Shown here: positions 9,418 to 18,014 of the stretch, in pieces
Position numbering within the stretch: the stretch's first letter is position 1
Layout of the letters: each line of letters begins with the position of its first letter
NCBI RefSeq assembly: GCF_001653715.1
Contig: NZ_LWHQ01000063.1
Span: 4,432-46,435 of the forward strand
DNA: 42,004 bases
Origin: Methylobacterium platani
GTDB lineage: Bacteria > Pseudomonadota > Alphaproteobacteria > Rhizobiales > Beijerinckiaceae
Reading direction: 5' to 3'
The notes under the pieces: generated by a model
What the model was told of the DNA's origin: nothing
The model's input: the letters and a program-made list of their open reading frames with translations, nothing else
Databases searched by the model: none
Translations under genes and position numbers: made by a program

Positions 9418-10060
9418 GGGGGCGGCGGTCGCGATCGCGGGCGCCCCGGTCCTGCGCGGCGTCTCGCTCGAGGTGCCGCCGGGCGGGCGCGTGGCGCTCA
9501 TCGGCCGCAACGGCGCCGGCAAGACCACGACGCTCCGCGCCCTGATGGGGCTCCTCCCCTTGCAGGCCGGCCGGCTCGTCCTCGACGGGCAGGAGGCCGG
9601 CACCGTGCCGGCGCATCACCGGGCGCGCCTCGGCATCGGCTACGCGCCGGAGGAACGCAAGCTGTTCGGCAGCTTCACGGTGCAGGACAACCTGCTGCTG
9701 CCGGCCCAGGTGCTGGGCCTGCCCAAGGCCGAGATCTCGCGGCGGTTGGACGCTGTCTACACGCTCCTGCCGGAACTCAAGGACTTCGCCCCCCGCAAGG
9801 CGGCGGGCCTGTCGGGCGGACAGGGCAAGATGGTGGCGCTCGGCCGCGCCCTGATGGTCGGCACCCGCGCGGTGCTGCTCGACGAGCCGTTCCAGGGCCT
9901 CGCCCCGGCGCTCGCCCTTCGCTACGCCGAGGCCCTGGCGCGCCTGCGCGCCGCGCTCCCCGACGTCGCGATCCTGATCACCGAGAGCAGCCCGGATCTG
10001 CTGCGGGCGCTCGTCGACACCACCATCCAGATCGAGCGCGGCGAGATCTCGGCCGCCTGA
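9404..10060 (+). CDS. Branched-chain-type ABC transporter ATP-binding protein (LivF-like)
   Basis: This is the second ATPase of the importer, 218 residues and a little shorter than typical LivF (about 235). Walker A is GRNGAGKTT, the LivF-characteristic stretch reads GIGYAPEERKLFGSFTVQDN, the signature is LSGGQGKMVALGRAL and Walker B is AVLLDEPFQGLAP. The usual final histidine switch region is replaced by LITESSPDL: the H-loop position appears to be Glu-Ser rather than His. This is uncommon, although the other ATPase of the pair keeps EHD. It overlaps the LivG-like gene by 14 bases. Confidence 0.93.
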
Positions 10061-10076
10061 CGAAGGAGTGTTTTCC

Positions 10077-10826
10077 ATGAGGCTGAACGGCAAGGTCGCG
10101 ATCGTCACCGGCGCCGGCGGCGGCTTCGGCGAGGGCATCGCCAGGCGCTACGCCGAGGAGGGCGCCAAGGTCGCGGTACTCGACCTGCGGGGCGACGCCG
10201 CCGAGCGCGTCGCCAAGGAGATCGGCGCGTCGGCCATCGCCATCGCGGCCGATGTCGGCAGCGCCGCGGATGTCGAGGCGGCGGTGCGGCGCACCACCGA
10301 GGCCTTCGGCACGCCCCAGATCCTCGTCAACAATGCCGGCACCACCCACCGCAACCAGCCGCTGATGGAGGTCGACGAGGAGGCCTTCGACCGGGTGTTC
10401 CGGGTCAACGTGAAGTCGATCTTCCACTTCGTCCGGGCGCTGGCTCCGGCGATGCGCGACAATGGCGGCGGCGTGATCCTGAACGTCGGCTCCACCGCCG
10501 GCATCCGGCCCCGTCCCGGCCTGACCTGGTACAACGCCTCGAAGGGGGCGGTGAACCTGATGTCGAAGTCGCTCGCCGTCGAGCTGGCGCCGTGGAAGAT
10601 CCGCGTCAACGCCCTCTGCCCGGTGATGGGCGAGACCGGCCTGCTCGAAGCCTTCATGGGCGTGCCGGACACGCCGGAGAACCGCGCCAAGTTCGTCGCC
10701 ACGATCCCGCTCGGCCGGATGTCGCGGGCCTCCGACATCGCCAACGTGGCGCTCTTTCTCGCCTCCGACGAGGCGGAGTTCATCACCGGCGTCGAGATGC
10801 CGATCGACGGCGGCCGGACGGTGTGA
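10077..10826 (+). CDS. FabG-like short-chain dehydrogenase/reductase
   Basis: The 249-residue classical SDR has TGAGGGFG for cofactor binding (residues about 10-17), NNAG near 88, the catalytic serine in NVGSTAG, YNASK for the active site, and the conserved C-terminal GVEMPIDGGRTV. GAAGGAG 8 bases upstream supports the ATG at 10077 rather than one 9 bases earlier. It follows the ABC importer by 16 bases on the same strand and is most simply the last gene of that operon, perhaps oxidising the imported compound or a product of it. The sequence gives no specific substrate. Confidence 0.9.
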   Translation: MRLNGKVAIVTGAGGGFGEGIARRYAEEGAKVAVLDLRGDAAERVAKEIGASAIAIAADVGSAADVEAAVRRTTEAFGTPQILVNNAGTTHRNQPLMEVDEEAFDRVFRVNVKSIFHFVRALAPAMRDNGGGVILNVGSTAGIRPRPGLTWYNASKGAVNLMSKSLAVELAPWKIRVNALCPVMGETGLLEAFMGVPDTPENRAKFVATIPLGRMSRASDIANVALFLASDEAEFITGVEMPIDGGRTV

Positions 10827-10922
10827 GCGCGGGGCTGACCTGATCGAGAGACCGGGCGAGGTCGGAAACGCTCACCGCCCGTGCCGAGACTGCTCGGCTT
10901 CCTGTAGGGGCTCAGGATTTCT

Positions 10923-11138
10923 CCTCTCCCCGCGGGCGGGGAGAGGGCCGCGTCTCCATTCAGGAGATGCGGCGAGCGGAGGCGAAGCCGGAGCGAGGGT
11001 GAGGGGGAGTTTCAGGATGTGGCTCCTCCAGAAACACCCCCTCACCCTCGCGGCGAACCTGCGGTTCGCTGCCCCCCGAGCCCCTTCGGAGCTCGGGCCT
11101 CTCCCCGCCCGCGGGGAGAGGGGAAACCCGCGCCTTTC
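10923..11138. repeat. Dispersed palindromic repeat, copy B
   Basis: The left arm CCTCTCCCCGCGGGCGGGGA at 10923 and the right arm CCTCTCCCCGCCCGCGGGGA at about 11099 are each hairpin-forming. The centre pairs GCGAGGGTGAGGGGGAGTTT with its near-complement ending CCCCCTCACCCTCGC. The element ends in CGCCTTTC as in copies A and C. It lies in a gene-free stretch (10827-11264, 438 bases) between the dehydrogenase and a broken peptidase gene; nothing else was seen there. Confidence 0.85.
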
Positions 11139-11264
11139 CCTCCCCCTGAATAGCTCTGCTATTGGCGGGTAGAGGTGGCGGCCCGCGCCCGTCCTCTGAG
11201 CGTCGCACTCGACCGGCCGGGTAGCATCGCCTGTGCCGCCACGCGCGGTCGCTTAGCCCTCTTC

Positions 11265-11531
11265 TCAGCCCGCCAGCGCATCCGTCGCTTCCCGCATCCG
11301 CGCGCTCAACTCGGGCCCGCCGTGCCCCTCCCCCTCGACGATATGGAGCCGGCTCTCCGGCCAGAGCCGATGCAGCCGCCACACCGTGACGGCCGGCCCG
11401 CTGATGTCGCGGCGCCCGTGGATCAGGATGCCGGGGATCTTTCGCAGGCGGTCCATCCGCACCAGGATTCCATCCGGGCCGCGCAGGAAGCCGTCATTCG
11501 CCCATTCATGAGTGACCAGGGTCGCGAACAC
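11265..11531 (-). pseudogene. pip: Remnant of prolyl aminopeptidase (C-terminal part only)
   Basis: The open frame of about 90 codons matches the end of proline iminopeptidases (alpha/beta hydrolase, S33). HEWANDGFLRG corresponds to the family's ENHYFVNxGFL region, IPGILIHGRRDISGPAVTVW to the segment IPGxxVxGRYDxxCPxxxAW carrying the catalytic Asp, and EGEGHGG to the catalytic-histidine segment. The Ser nucleophile domain and the cap are absent. In-frame homology stops at about 11531, an in-frame stop lies at 11580-11582 and the mutM gene ends at 11609. The gene was therefore truncated at its 5' end. The first codon of the open frame (GTG) has no special support as a start. Confidence 0.7.
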
Positions 11532-11608
11532 AGCCTCGGAGCCGGTCGCCCTCGGGGATCGTGAGCAACCCGCACCCGGTCAGGTCGGCCGTCGCGCAGA
11601 ACGCGCCC

Positions 11609-12499
11609 TCACCCCGGCTGGCACGTCTCACAAAAAAACGTCGACCGCCCCGATTGCACCAGCCGCCGCACCACGCCGCGGCAGCCCTTCGCCGTGCAGG
11701 CCAGCCCCTCCCGGTCGTAGACCCGGAAGGCGTGCTGGAACGCGCCCTGGCTGCCGTCGGTGTGGACGTAGTCGCGCAAGGTAGAGCCGCCCGCCGCCAC
11801 CGCCTCGGTCAGCACGTCGCGGATCACGGTGGCGAGGCGCTTGGCCTTGGCGGTCGGGCGGCCGGCGGCGTCGGCGAGCGTCCCGGCGGGCGCCTCCGGA
11901 TGGAGCCTGGCGCGATGCAGCGCCTCGCAGACGTAGATGTTGCCGAGGCCCGCGATCAGCCGCTGGTCGAGGAGCGCGGCCTTGAGCGGCGTGCGCTTGG
12001 CCATGAAGAGCCGGGCGATCGTCTCGCCCGAGAGCTCGTTGCCGAGCGGCTCGATGCCCATGCCGGCGAAGTGGCGGCAGGTGGCGAGCTCTGCCGACGG
12101 CACCAAGTCCATGAAGCCGAAGCGGCGGGCGTCGTTGTAGACGACCCGGGCGCCGTTCGAGAGGCCGAACCGGACGTGGTCGTGCTTCGCCTGCCCCTGC
12201 GCCCCTTCGAGGTAGAAGTCGCCCGGCGAGACGTGCCGGCCGTCGGGCAGGTGCACGTCGAAGCGCCCGCTCATGCCGAGATGCATGATCAGCGCCTCGC
12301 CCGAGGACAATTCGGCGACGAGGTACTTGGCGCGCCGCGACAGGGCGGTCACCTCGTGGCCCTTCACCCGCGCGGCGAAGCGGGCCGGGAACGGAAAGCG
12401 CAGGTTCGGCCGGTTCAGCACCACCTCGGTGAAGCGGGCGCCGACCAGCGCGGGGGCCAATCCGCGGCGCACGGTCTCGACTTCGGGCAGCTCGGGCAT
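11609..12499 (-). CDS. mutM: Formamidopyrimidine-DNA glycosylase (Fpg/MutM)
   Basis: The 296-residue enzyme removes oxidised purines such as 8-oxoguanine and nicks abasic sites. The N-terminus MPELPEVETV gives the catalytic Pro2 and Glu3; Lys58 in RRAKYL is the conserved beta-elimination lysine. The helix-two-turn-helix segment includes LLDQRLIAGLGNIYVCEAL. The C-terminal zinc finger is C-x4-C-x16-C-x2-C (CTAKGC to FFCETC), with the four-residue spacer I associate with alphaproteobacterial members. The gene is divergent from ubiE, 119 bases away, an arrangement often seen in Rhizobiales. Confidence 0.97.
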   Translation of the reverse strand: MPELPEVETVRRGLAPALVGARFTEVVLNRPNLRFPFPARFAARVKGHEVTALSRRAKYLVAELSSGEALIMHLGMSGRFDVHLPDGRHVSPGDFYLEGAQGQAKHDHVRFGLSNGARVVYNDARRFGFMDLVPSAELATCRHFAGMGIEPLGNELSGETIARLFMAKRTPLKAALLDQRLIAGLGNIYVCEALHRARLHPEAPAGTLADAAGRPTAKAKRLATVIRDVLTEAVAAGGSTLRDYVHTDGSQGAFQHAFRVYDREGLACTAKGCRGVVRRLVQSGRSTFFCETCQPG

Positions 12500-12618
12500 C
12501 TCTCGTCCGTGGAGAATGGGGCGGGCGCGACGAAGCGTACCCCGCGAAGATGCAGGCCAAGATGGTGATTTCCCGTCCGCTTCGCTATGCAGGCCGCCAC
12601 GACAGGGGACCAGACCGC

Positions 12619-13377
12619 ATGGCCGGCGACGAGACCAGCACCGATTTCGGCTTCGAGCGCGTCCGGCTCGCGGAGAAGCAAGGGCGCGTCAACGAGGTCT
12701 TCCGCTCGGTGGCCAAGCGCTACGACCTGATGAACGACCTGATGTCGGGCGGCCTGCACCGGGCGTGGAAGAGCGCCTTCGTGTCGAGCTTGCGCCCCTC
12801 GCGCACCCGGCCGTTCCGGCTGCTCGACGTCGCCGGCGGCACCGGCGACATCGCGTTCCGGACGCTCGAGGCCGGCGGCCCCGACACCAAGGTGACGGTG
12901 CTCGACATCAACGAGGCGATGCTCGGCGTCGGCCGCGAGCGCGCCGGCCACCGGTACGGCTCGCGCATCGACTTCGTCGCCGCCAACGCCGAGTCGCTGC
13001 CGCTGCCCTCCGATACCTTCGACGCCTACACCATCGCCTTCGGCATCCGGAACGTGCCGCGGATCGAGCACGCGCTGGCGGAGGCCCACCGGGTGCTCAA
13101 GGTCGGCGGGCGCTTCCTGTGCCTCGAATTCTCGCATGTCGACGTGCCCGGGCTCGACAAGATCTACGAGGCCTACTCGTTCAAGGTCATCCCGCGCCTC
13201 GGCGCGATGGTGGCCGGCGACAAGGAATCCTACCAGTACCTCGTGGAGTCGATCCGCCGCTTCCCGACCCCCGGCACATTCGCCCGGATGATCGAGGAGG
13301 CGGGCTTCGGCCACGTCACCCACCGGCCGCTCTCGGGCGGCATCTGCGCCATCCATTCCGGCTGGAAGCTCGCGTGA
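12619..13377 (+). CDS. ubiE: Ubiquinone/menaquinone C-methyltransferase UbiE
   Basis: This SAM-dependent methyltransferase (252 residues) carries out the C-methylation in ubiquinone synthesis. Seen: the family opening FGFERVRLAEKQGRVNEVF then RYDLMNDLMSGG, motif I LLDVAGGTGDIAF, a DINEAML acidic strand and the post-motif FGIRNVP. The C-terminus is SGGICAIHSGWK. I chose the ATG at 12619 (MAGDETSTDFGF), with AGGGGAC about 9 bases upstream; the frame opens 23 codons earlier but that part does not resemble the family. It is followed 10 bases later by ubiB. Confidence 0.97.
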   Translation: MAGDETSTDFGFERVRLAEKQGRVNEVFRSVAKRYDLMNDLMSGGLHRAWKSAFVSSLRPSRTRPFRLLDVAGGTGDIAFRTLEAGGPDTKVTVLDINEAMLGVGRERAGHRYGSRIDFVAANAESLPLPSDTFDAYTIAFGIRNVPRIEHALAEAHRVLKVGGRFLCLEFSHVDVPGLDKIYEAYSFKVIPRLGAMVAGDKESYQYLVESIRRFPTPGTFARMIEEAGFGHVTHRPLSGGICAIHSGWKLA

Positions 13378-13387
13378 GGCCTCGCCC

Positions 13388-14938
13388 GTGCTGAGCGCCG
13401 TCGCCCACCTCGCGCGGGGCATCCATGTCGGCTGGGTGATGGCCCGCGAGGGCGCCCTCGCCTTCGTCGACGATGCCGAGCTGCCGCCCCACCTGCGCCT
13501 CGTCCTGCGGCTCGGCCGCAAGCTCGAACGCCCGGGCCTCGGCCCCGGCCGCCTGCCCGCGGCGCTGACCCGGCTCGGGCCGTCCTACGTCAAGTTCGGC
13601 CAGTTCCTGGCGACGCGCCCCGACATCGTCGGCATGGCGGCGGCCCGCGACCTCGAGCGCCTGCAGGACCGGGTGCCGCCCTTCCCGCAAGGCGTCGCGG
13701 TCGCGACCCTGGAGGCGACCCTCGGCAAGCCGCTCCCCGAGATCTTCACGTCGTTCAGCGAGCCGATCGCCGCCGCCTCGATCGCCCAGGTCCACAAGGC
13801 GCACCTGCGCGAGCCGGACGGCACCGAGCGGGTGGTCGCGGTCAAGATCATGCGGCCGGGCGTGCGCGAGCGCTTCGCCCGCGACATCCAGGCGATGCGC
13901 TTCATGGCCCGGGTGGTCGAGGCCCTGCGCCCGGAGGCCGAGCGCCTGCGCCCGCGCGAGGTGGTCGAGACGCTCGCCCGCTCCGTCGCGATGGAGATGG
14001 ACCTCAGGCTCGAGGCCGCCGCCCTCTCGGAACTCGCCGAGAACATCAAGGACGACCCCGAGTTCCGGGTGCCGCAGCCGGTCTGGGAGCTGACCGGGCG
14101 CGACGTGCTGGCGAGCGAGTGGATCGACGGCATCCGCCTCAACGACCGCGCGGCGATCGTGGCGGCGGGCCACGACGTGGCGGCGCTCGGCCAGACCGTG
14201 ATCCAGTCGTTCCTGCGCCACGCGATCCGGGACGGCTTCTTCCACGCCGACATGCATCCCGGCAACCTGTTCGTCGATCCGGCCGGGCGGCTCGTCGCGG
14301 TCGATTTCGGCATCATGGGCCGGCTCGGACTGAAGGAGCGCCGGTTCCTGGCCGAGATTCTCCTCGGCTTCATCCTGCGCGACTACCGCCGGGTGGCGGA
14401 GGTGCATTTCGAGGCCGGCTACGTCCCCTCGCACCATTCCGTCGACGATTTCGCGCAGGCGATCCGGGCGATCGGCGAGCCGATCCACCAGCGCCGGGCC
14501 GACGAGATCTCGATGGCGAAGGTGCTCACCTTGCTCTTCGACGTCACCGCCCTGTTCGACATGAGCACCCGCACCGAGCTGGTGATGCTGCAGAAGACCA
14601 TGGTGGTGGTCGAGGGCGTCGCCCGCTCGCTCGATCCGCGCCTCGACATGTGGACCTCGGCCGAGCCGGTGGTGCGCACCTGGCTCGCCCGCAATCTCGG
14701 GCCCCTCGGCCGGGCCGACCAGGCCCGCCGCGCGGTGCTGACGCTGGCCGACGTCGTCGCCGACGTGCCCGACCTGGCGCAGCGCGCCAAGCGCGTGCTG
14801 GTGCGCCTCGACGAGGAGGGCCTGCGCGAGGTCTCCCGCGTCGAGCGCCGCATCCGCATCGAGACCAAGCGGATGGTGTGGTCGACCCTGGCCCTGTGGG
14901 TGATCGCCGGGTCGTTGCTGGCGATCGCGCTGCGCTGA
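13388..14938 (+). CDS. ubiB: UbiB, atypical kinase-like protein for ubiquinone synthesis
   Basis: The 516-residue product belongs to the ABC1/ADCK/UbiB family and promotes ubiquinone synthesis at the inner membrane. The KxGQ motif is in YVKFGQFLATRPD, the Ala-rich loop replacing the Gly-rich loop is AAASIAQVHKA, the catalytic-loop equivalent is FFHADMHPGNLFV and the metal-binding DFG is in VDFGIMGRLG. The C-terminus has a transmembrane stretch (WSTLALWVIAGSLLAIALR). It is translated from an ATG 10 bases after ubiE, so the two form an operon. Confidence 0.96.
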   Translation: MLSAVAHLARGIHVGWVMAREGALAFVDDAELPPHLRLVLRLGRKLERPGLGPGRLPAALTRLGPSYVKFGQFLATRPDIVGMAAARDLERLQDRVPPFPQGVAVATLEATLGKPLPEIFTSFSEPIAAASIAQVHKAHLREPDGTERVVAVKIMRPGVRERFARDIQAMRFMARVVEALRPEAERLRPREVVETLARSVAMEMDLRLEAAALSELAENIKDDPEFRVPQPVWELTGRDVLASEWIDGIRLNDRAAIVAAGHDVAALGQTVIQSFLRHAIRDGFFHADMHPGNLFVDPAGRLVAVDFGIMGRLGLKERRFLAEILLGFILRDYRRVAEVHFEAGYVPSHHSVDDFAQAIRAIGEPIHQRRADEISMAKVLTLLFDVTALFDMSTRTELVMLQKTMVVVEGVARSLDPRLDMWTSAEPVVRTWLARNLGPLGRADQARRAVLTLADVVADVPDLAQRAKRVLVRLDEEGLREVSRVERRIRIETKRMVWSTLALWVIAGSLLAIALR

Positions 14939-14948
14939 GGGGCGTCCC

Positions 14949-15003
14949 GGGGGTTATTTGATAACACCCCCATCCCACCCGCGACCTCAGGATGAGGTCG
15001 CGG
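14949..15003. terminator. Two adjacent hairpins after ubiB
   Basis: GGGTTATTTGATAACACCCC (from 14950) folds as a GTTAT/ATAAC stem with a TTG loop flanked by G and C tracts. Then 14979-14989 (CCGCGACCTCA) and 14993-15003 (TGAGGTCGCGG) form a perfect 11-bp stem with a 3-base loop. No T-tract follows either, so they are not textbook intrinsic terminators, but they sit where the ubiE-ubiB transcript should end. They do not belong to the 4966/10923/21065 repeat family. Confidence 0.45.
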
Positions 15004-15114
15004 ATCGGACGAACGAGAGCCGGGCCTTGCGCACGGCCCTCGCACCCTCTCTGATGGGCCTCACGGCGCCGTGATCCGCTCGTCGAGAAGCGGAAGGCGC
15101 CCGGGAGAACGCCC

Positions 15115-16347
15115 ATGCTCAGCCCCTTGCGCGCCGCGCTCCTCGCCGCCGCGTCCCTCTGCGCGCTCGCCGCGCCGGCCCATGCCGCCGAACCGCGGCT
15201 CACCGACGGCAAGGTCAAGCTCGCGGTCCTCAACGACATGTCGAGCGTCTACGCCGATTCCACCGGCCGCGGCTCGGTGATCGCCGCCGAGATGGCGGTG
15301 AAGGATTTCGGGGGCAGCCTCGACGGCAAGCCGATCGAGGTCGTGTTCGCCGACCACCAGAACAAGCCGGATGTCGGCTCCAACATCGCCCGGCAATGGT
15401 ACGACCGCGACGGCGTCGACGTGATCCTCGACGTGCCGACCTCCTCGGTGGCGCTCGCGGTGCAGCAGGTCGCCAAGGAGAAGGGCAAGCTGCTGATCGT
15501 CTCGGGCGGCGGCACCTCGGATCTCACCGGGCCGCAATGCTCGCCCACCGGCATCCAGTGGACCTACGACACCTACGCGCTCTCCCACGTCTCCGGGAAC
15601 GCCGCGGTGAAGAAGGGGCTCGACACCTGGGCCTTCGTCACCGCCGACTACGCCTTCGGCCACGCGCTCGAGCGCGACGCCATCGCGGAGGTGAAGCGCT
15701 CGGGCGGCAAGGTGGTGTCGACGGTGCGGGCGCCCTTCGCCACCGCCGACTTCTCGTCCTTCCTGCTCCAGGCGCAAGGGTCGGGCGCCAAGCTCATCGC
15801 CTTCGCCAATGCGGGCGGCGACACCGTCAACGCGATCAAGCAGGCGCACGAGTTCGGCATCGTCCAGGGCGGCCAGACCCTGCTGGCGCTCCTCATCAAC
15901 ATCGACGACGTCCACAGCCTCGGCATCGAGGTGGCGCAGAACCTGCTGCTCACCACCGCCTTCTACTGGGACCGCACGCCGGAGACCCGCGCCTTCGCCA
16001 ACCGCTTCAAGGAGAAGGCCGGGCTGATGCCGACGATGCACCAGGCCGGCGTCTATTCCTCGGTGCTGCACTACCTCAAGGCGGTGCAGGCTTCCGGCAC
16101 CGACGACGCGAAGACCGTGATCGCCAGGATGCGCGAGACCCCGGTCAACGACATGTTCGCGACGAACGGCCGGATCCGTGAGGACGGCCGCATGGTCCAC
16201 GACATGTACCTGATGCAGGTGAAGACCCCGAAGGAATCGACCGGCGAGTGGGACCTCTACAAGCTCGTCGCCACCGTGCCGGGCGACGAGGCGTTCCGGC
16301 CGCTCGGCGAGGGCGGCTGCCCGCTGGTGAAGGCCGCGGCGAAGTAG
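15115..16347 (+). CDS. Orphan branched-chain-type ABC transporter substrate-binding protein
   Basis: This 410-residue periplasmic protein has a Sec leader ending APAHAAEP (residues about 1-25) and the Peripla_BP_6 fold: KVKLAVLNDMSSVYADSTGRG, EMAVKDFGG, DVPTSSVALAVQQVA, FVTADYAFGHALERD. The variant opening LNDMSSVYAD, with Asp-Met before Ser, marks a subgroup that to my knowledge is often tied to small organic acids or alcohol-related substrates. No permease or ATPase gene is adjacent: ubiB lies upstream and a small convergent gene downstream. It probably docks to an importer elsewhere. It is distinct from the binding protein at 5414. Confidence 0.9.
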   Translation: MLSPLRAALLAAASLCALAAPAHAAEPRLTDGKVKLAVLNDMSSVYADSTGRGSVIAAEMAVKDFGGSLDGKPIEVVFADHQNKPDVGSNIARQWYDRDGVDVILDVPTSSVALAVQQVAKEKGKLLIVSGGGTSDLTGPQCSPTGIQWTYDTYALSHVSGNAAVKKGLDTWAFVTADYAFGHALERDAIAEVKRSGGKVVSTVRAPFATADFSSFLLQAQGSGAKLIAFANAGGDTVNAIKQAHEFGIVQGGQTLLALLINIDDVHSLGIEVAQNLLLTTAFYWDRTPETRAFANRFKEKAGLMPTMHQAGVYSSVLHYLKAVQASGTDDAKTVIARMRETPVNDMFATNGRIREDGRMVHDMYLMQVKTPKESTGEWDLYKLVATVPGDEAFRPLGEGGCPLVKAAAK

Positions 16348-16351
16348 CGGG

Positions 16352-16582
16352 TCAGCGCTGCATGTTGCGCAGCCGGCAGTAGCCGCCCATGTCCTGGTAG
16401 CCCGCCGGGCAGCGCCGCACGCAGGCGCCGGCCGCGAATTTCAGCGGCGGCCGGCAGACCTGGCCCCGGCCGACCTGCCGGCGCTGGTACATGTAGTCCT
16501 GCGCCGGCCCGGCCTGCGCGGGCGTGAGCGGCAGGGCGCCGGCGACGAGGAACAGGGCGGCGCAAATCTGGCGAGCGGTCAT
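16352..16582 (-). CDS. Small secreted cysteine-containing protein, unknown function
   Basis: The 76-residue product starts with a clear signal peptide (ICAALFLVAGALPLTPAQAG). The mature part of about 51 residues is basic and Arg/Gln-rich, with four cysteines (VC-RPPLKFAAGAC, RRC-PAGY and YC-R) that could form two disulfides. It converges on the binding-protein gene with only 4 bases between the stops, and lies 92 bases downstream of phnF on the same strand. I do not recognise a family. Confidence 0.65.
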   Translation of the reverse strand: MTARQICAALFLVAGALPLTPAQAGPAQDYMYQRRQVGRGQVCRPPLKFAAGACVRRCPAGYQDMGGYCRLRNMQR

Positions 16583-16674
16583 CGGGAGGCTCCGGTGCGA
16601 GGCGCGGGGGTAACTGCCTCAGGGGCAGGAAGTTCGCCGCGGGCCCGTCGCCGGAGGCCGATAGGCCGGCGCCC

Positions 16675-17451
16675 CTACCCCTCCACCACCAGCTCCACCC
16701 GGTCCGCCGCGAACAGGCTGCGCGTCGCCTGGATCGGCACCCCCGCCGCGTCGACGTTGACGCTGGTGAGCACGATCAGCACCCGGCCCGGCGCGAGGTC
16801 GAGGCGGGCGGCCTCGTCGGCGGCGGCCGGGCGGGCGTGGATGCGGGTCGACAGGCGGGTGTAGTCGGCGATTCCATACTCCGCATAGGCGCGGGTGAGC
16901 GAGCCGAGCGTCGCGTAGGCCTGCGCGAAGCCCGCGAAGCGCGGCAGCGGCAGGCAGGTCCGGGCGGTCGAGAGCGGCGTGTCGTCGGCGCGGTGGATCG
17001 TCAGCAGTTCGAGCATCGGATCCCCGGGCGCGAGCCGCAAGGCCTCCGCGGTGGCGGGATCGGCCGGCACGGTCTCGCTGGCGATCAGGTCGCCCCAGGC
17101 CTCGCGGCCGGCCTTGCTGACGATCTCCGAGAAGCGCGTGCGCCGGCCGATCGGATAGGCGAGCCGCTGCGTCTCCACGAAGGTGCCGCGCCCCTGCGTC
17201 GCCCGCACCAGCCCGCGCTCCGCGAGCGCCGCCAGCGCCCGGCGCACGGTGTGCCGGTTGACCCCGAACCGGGCCGCGAGCGCGCTCTCCGTCGGCAGTT
17301 GTGCGCCGGCCGCGAGGCGCCCGGCCTCGATGTCGGCGGCCACCCCGTCCGCGATCTGGCGCCACGCCGCCAAACCCTCGCCCCGTGCCAGCACCGTCAC
17401 CGGACCGTCCGTCACGTGGCCGTCGCCGCCCGCACTCATACCGTCATCCAA
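16675..17451 (-). CDS. phnF: PhnF, GntR/HutC-family regulator of the C-P lyase operon
   Basis: The 258-residue transcription factor has an N-terminal winged helix-turn-helix (AAWRQIADGVAADIEAGRLA, then LPTESALAARFGVNRHTVRR and GTFVE) and a C-terminal UTRA ligand domain (from about residue 105: AYPIGRRTRFSEI, PMLELLTIHRADDTPLS, to SLFAADRVELVVEG). PhnF proteins repress phosphonate genes. It is divergent from phnG across 50 bases that contain a perfect palindrome. The start at 17451 is not certain: a second Met lies four codons in, and the conserved part begins later. Confidence 0.93.
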   Translation of the reverse strand: MDDGMSAGGDGHVTDGPVTVLARGEGLAAWRQIADGVAADIEAGRLAAGAQLPTESALAARFGVNRHTVRRALAALAERGLVRATQGRGTFVETQRLAYPIGRRTRFSEIVSKAGREAWGDLIASETVPADPATAEALRLAPGDPMLELLTIHRADDTPLSTARTCLPLPRFAGFAQAYATLGSLTRAYAEYGIADYTRLSTRIHARPAAADEAARLDLAPGRVLIVLTSVNVDAAGVPIQATRSLFAADRVELVVEG

Positions 17452-17458
17452 ACTTCAT

Positions 17459-17496
17459 TTGCTCCCGGATCGTCGGTTGTCTATACCATTAGACAA
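17459..17496 (+). promoter_or_regulatory. phnG promoter with PhnF operator palindrome
   Basis: TTGTCTATACCATTAGACAA at 17477-17496 is a perfect inverted repeat with 7-base arms (TTGTCTA/TAGACAA) and a 6-base spacer. A rightward sigma-70-type promoter can be read as TTGCTC at 17459-17464, 17 bases, then TATACC at 17482-17487, so the palindrome covers the -10 box. Its left part TTGTCTATACCA differs by one base from the complement of the mycobacterial PhnF site TGGTATAGACCA (recalled, not searched). A repressor bound here would block both phnG and, very likely, phnF. Confidence 0.8.
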
Positions 17497-17501
17497 CAAA
17501 G

Positions 17502-18014
17502 ATGCCAGCGGACCCCGCGATGCCCGATCATAACCCGGCCGCCCGCCAGCCCGAAGCGCCCGTGCCCGAAAGGCCCGATCCGGCCGCCCGCCGCGCCGTG
17601 ATGGCGCTGTGCGGCGAGGCCCGTCCCGAGGAGCTGCGCCGGGCGCTGACGCAGCTCGGCGGCACCGAGACGGTCGAAGACCTGCGCCCGCCGGAGACCG
17701 GCCTGGTGATGACCCGCGGCCGCATCGGCGGCGACGGTCGCCCGTTCAATCTCGGCGAGGCGACGGTGACCCGGGCGGCGGTGCGGCTCCCCGGCGGCGA
17801 GACGGGCTTTGCCTACCATCTCGGCCGCGACCGGGCGAAGGCGCGGCTCGCCGCGACCCTCGACGCCCTGTGGCAGCATCCCGGGCGCCGCGCCGCGGTC
17901 GAGGCGGCGCTCGGCCCCGTCGCCGCCCGCCGGGCCGAGGAGCGCGCGGCGCAGGCGCGCCGGATCGCGGCGACGCGGGTGAACTTCTTCACCATGGCCC
18001 GAGGGGACGATTGA
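17502..18014 (+). CDS. phnG: C-P lyase core subunit PhnG
   Basis: The 170-residue subunit of the PhnGHIJ core complex works with PhnI, PhnH and PhnL to attach methylphosphonate-type substrates to ATP. The conserved part runs from RRAVMALCGEARPEELRRAL through ETGLVMTRGRIGGDGRPFNLGEATVTR to GRDRAKARLAATLDAL and ends TRVNFFTMARGDD, all typical of PhnG. If the promoter at 17459 is used, the first ATG (17502) lies only a few bases after the transcript start, so the in-frame ATG at 17520 may be the real one. The stop overlaps phnH (TGATG). Confidence 0.95.
   Translation: MPADPAMPDHNPAARQPEAPVPERPDPAARRAVMALCGEARPEELRRALTQLGGTETVEDLRPPETGLVMTRGRIGGDGRPFNLGEATVTRAAVRLPGGETGFAYHLGRDRAKARLAATLDALWQHPGRRAAVEAALGPVAARRAEERAAQARRIAATRVNFFTMARGDD

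Noticed and set aside
16352..16582. The small Cys-rich protein as part of the phn operon
   Set aside because: It lies downstream of phnF on the same strand, but neither its sequence nor a regulator site ties it to phosphonate use.
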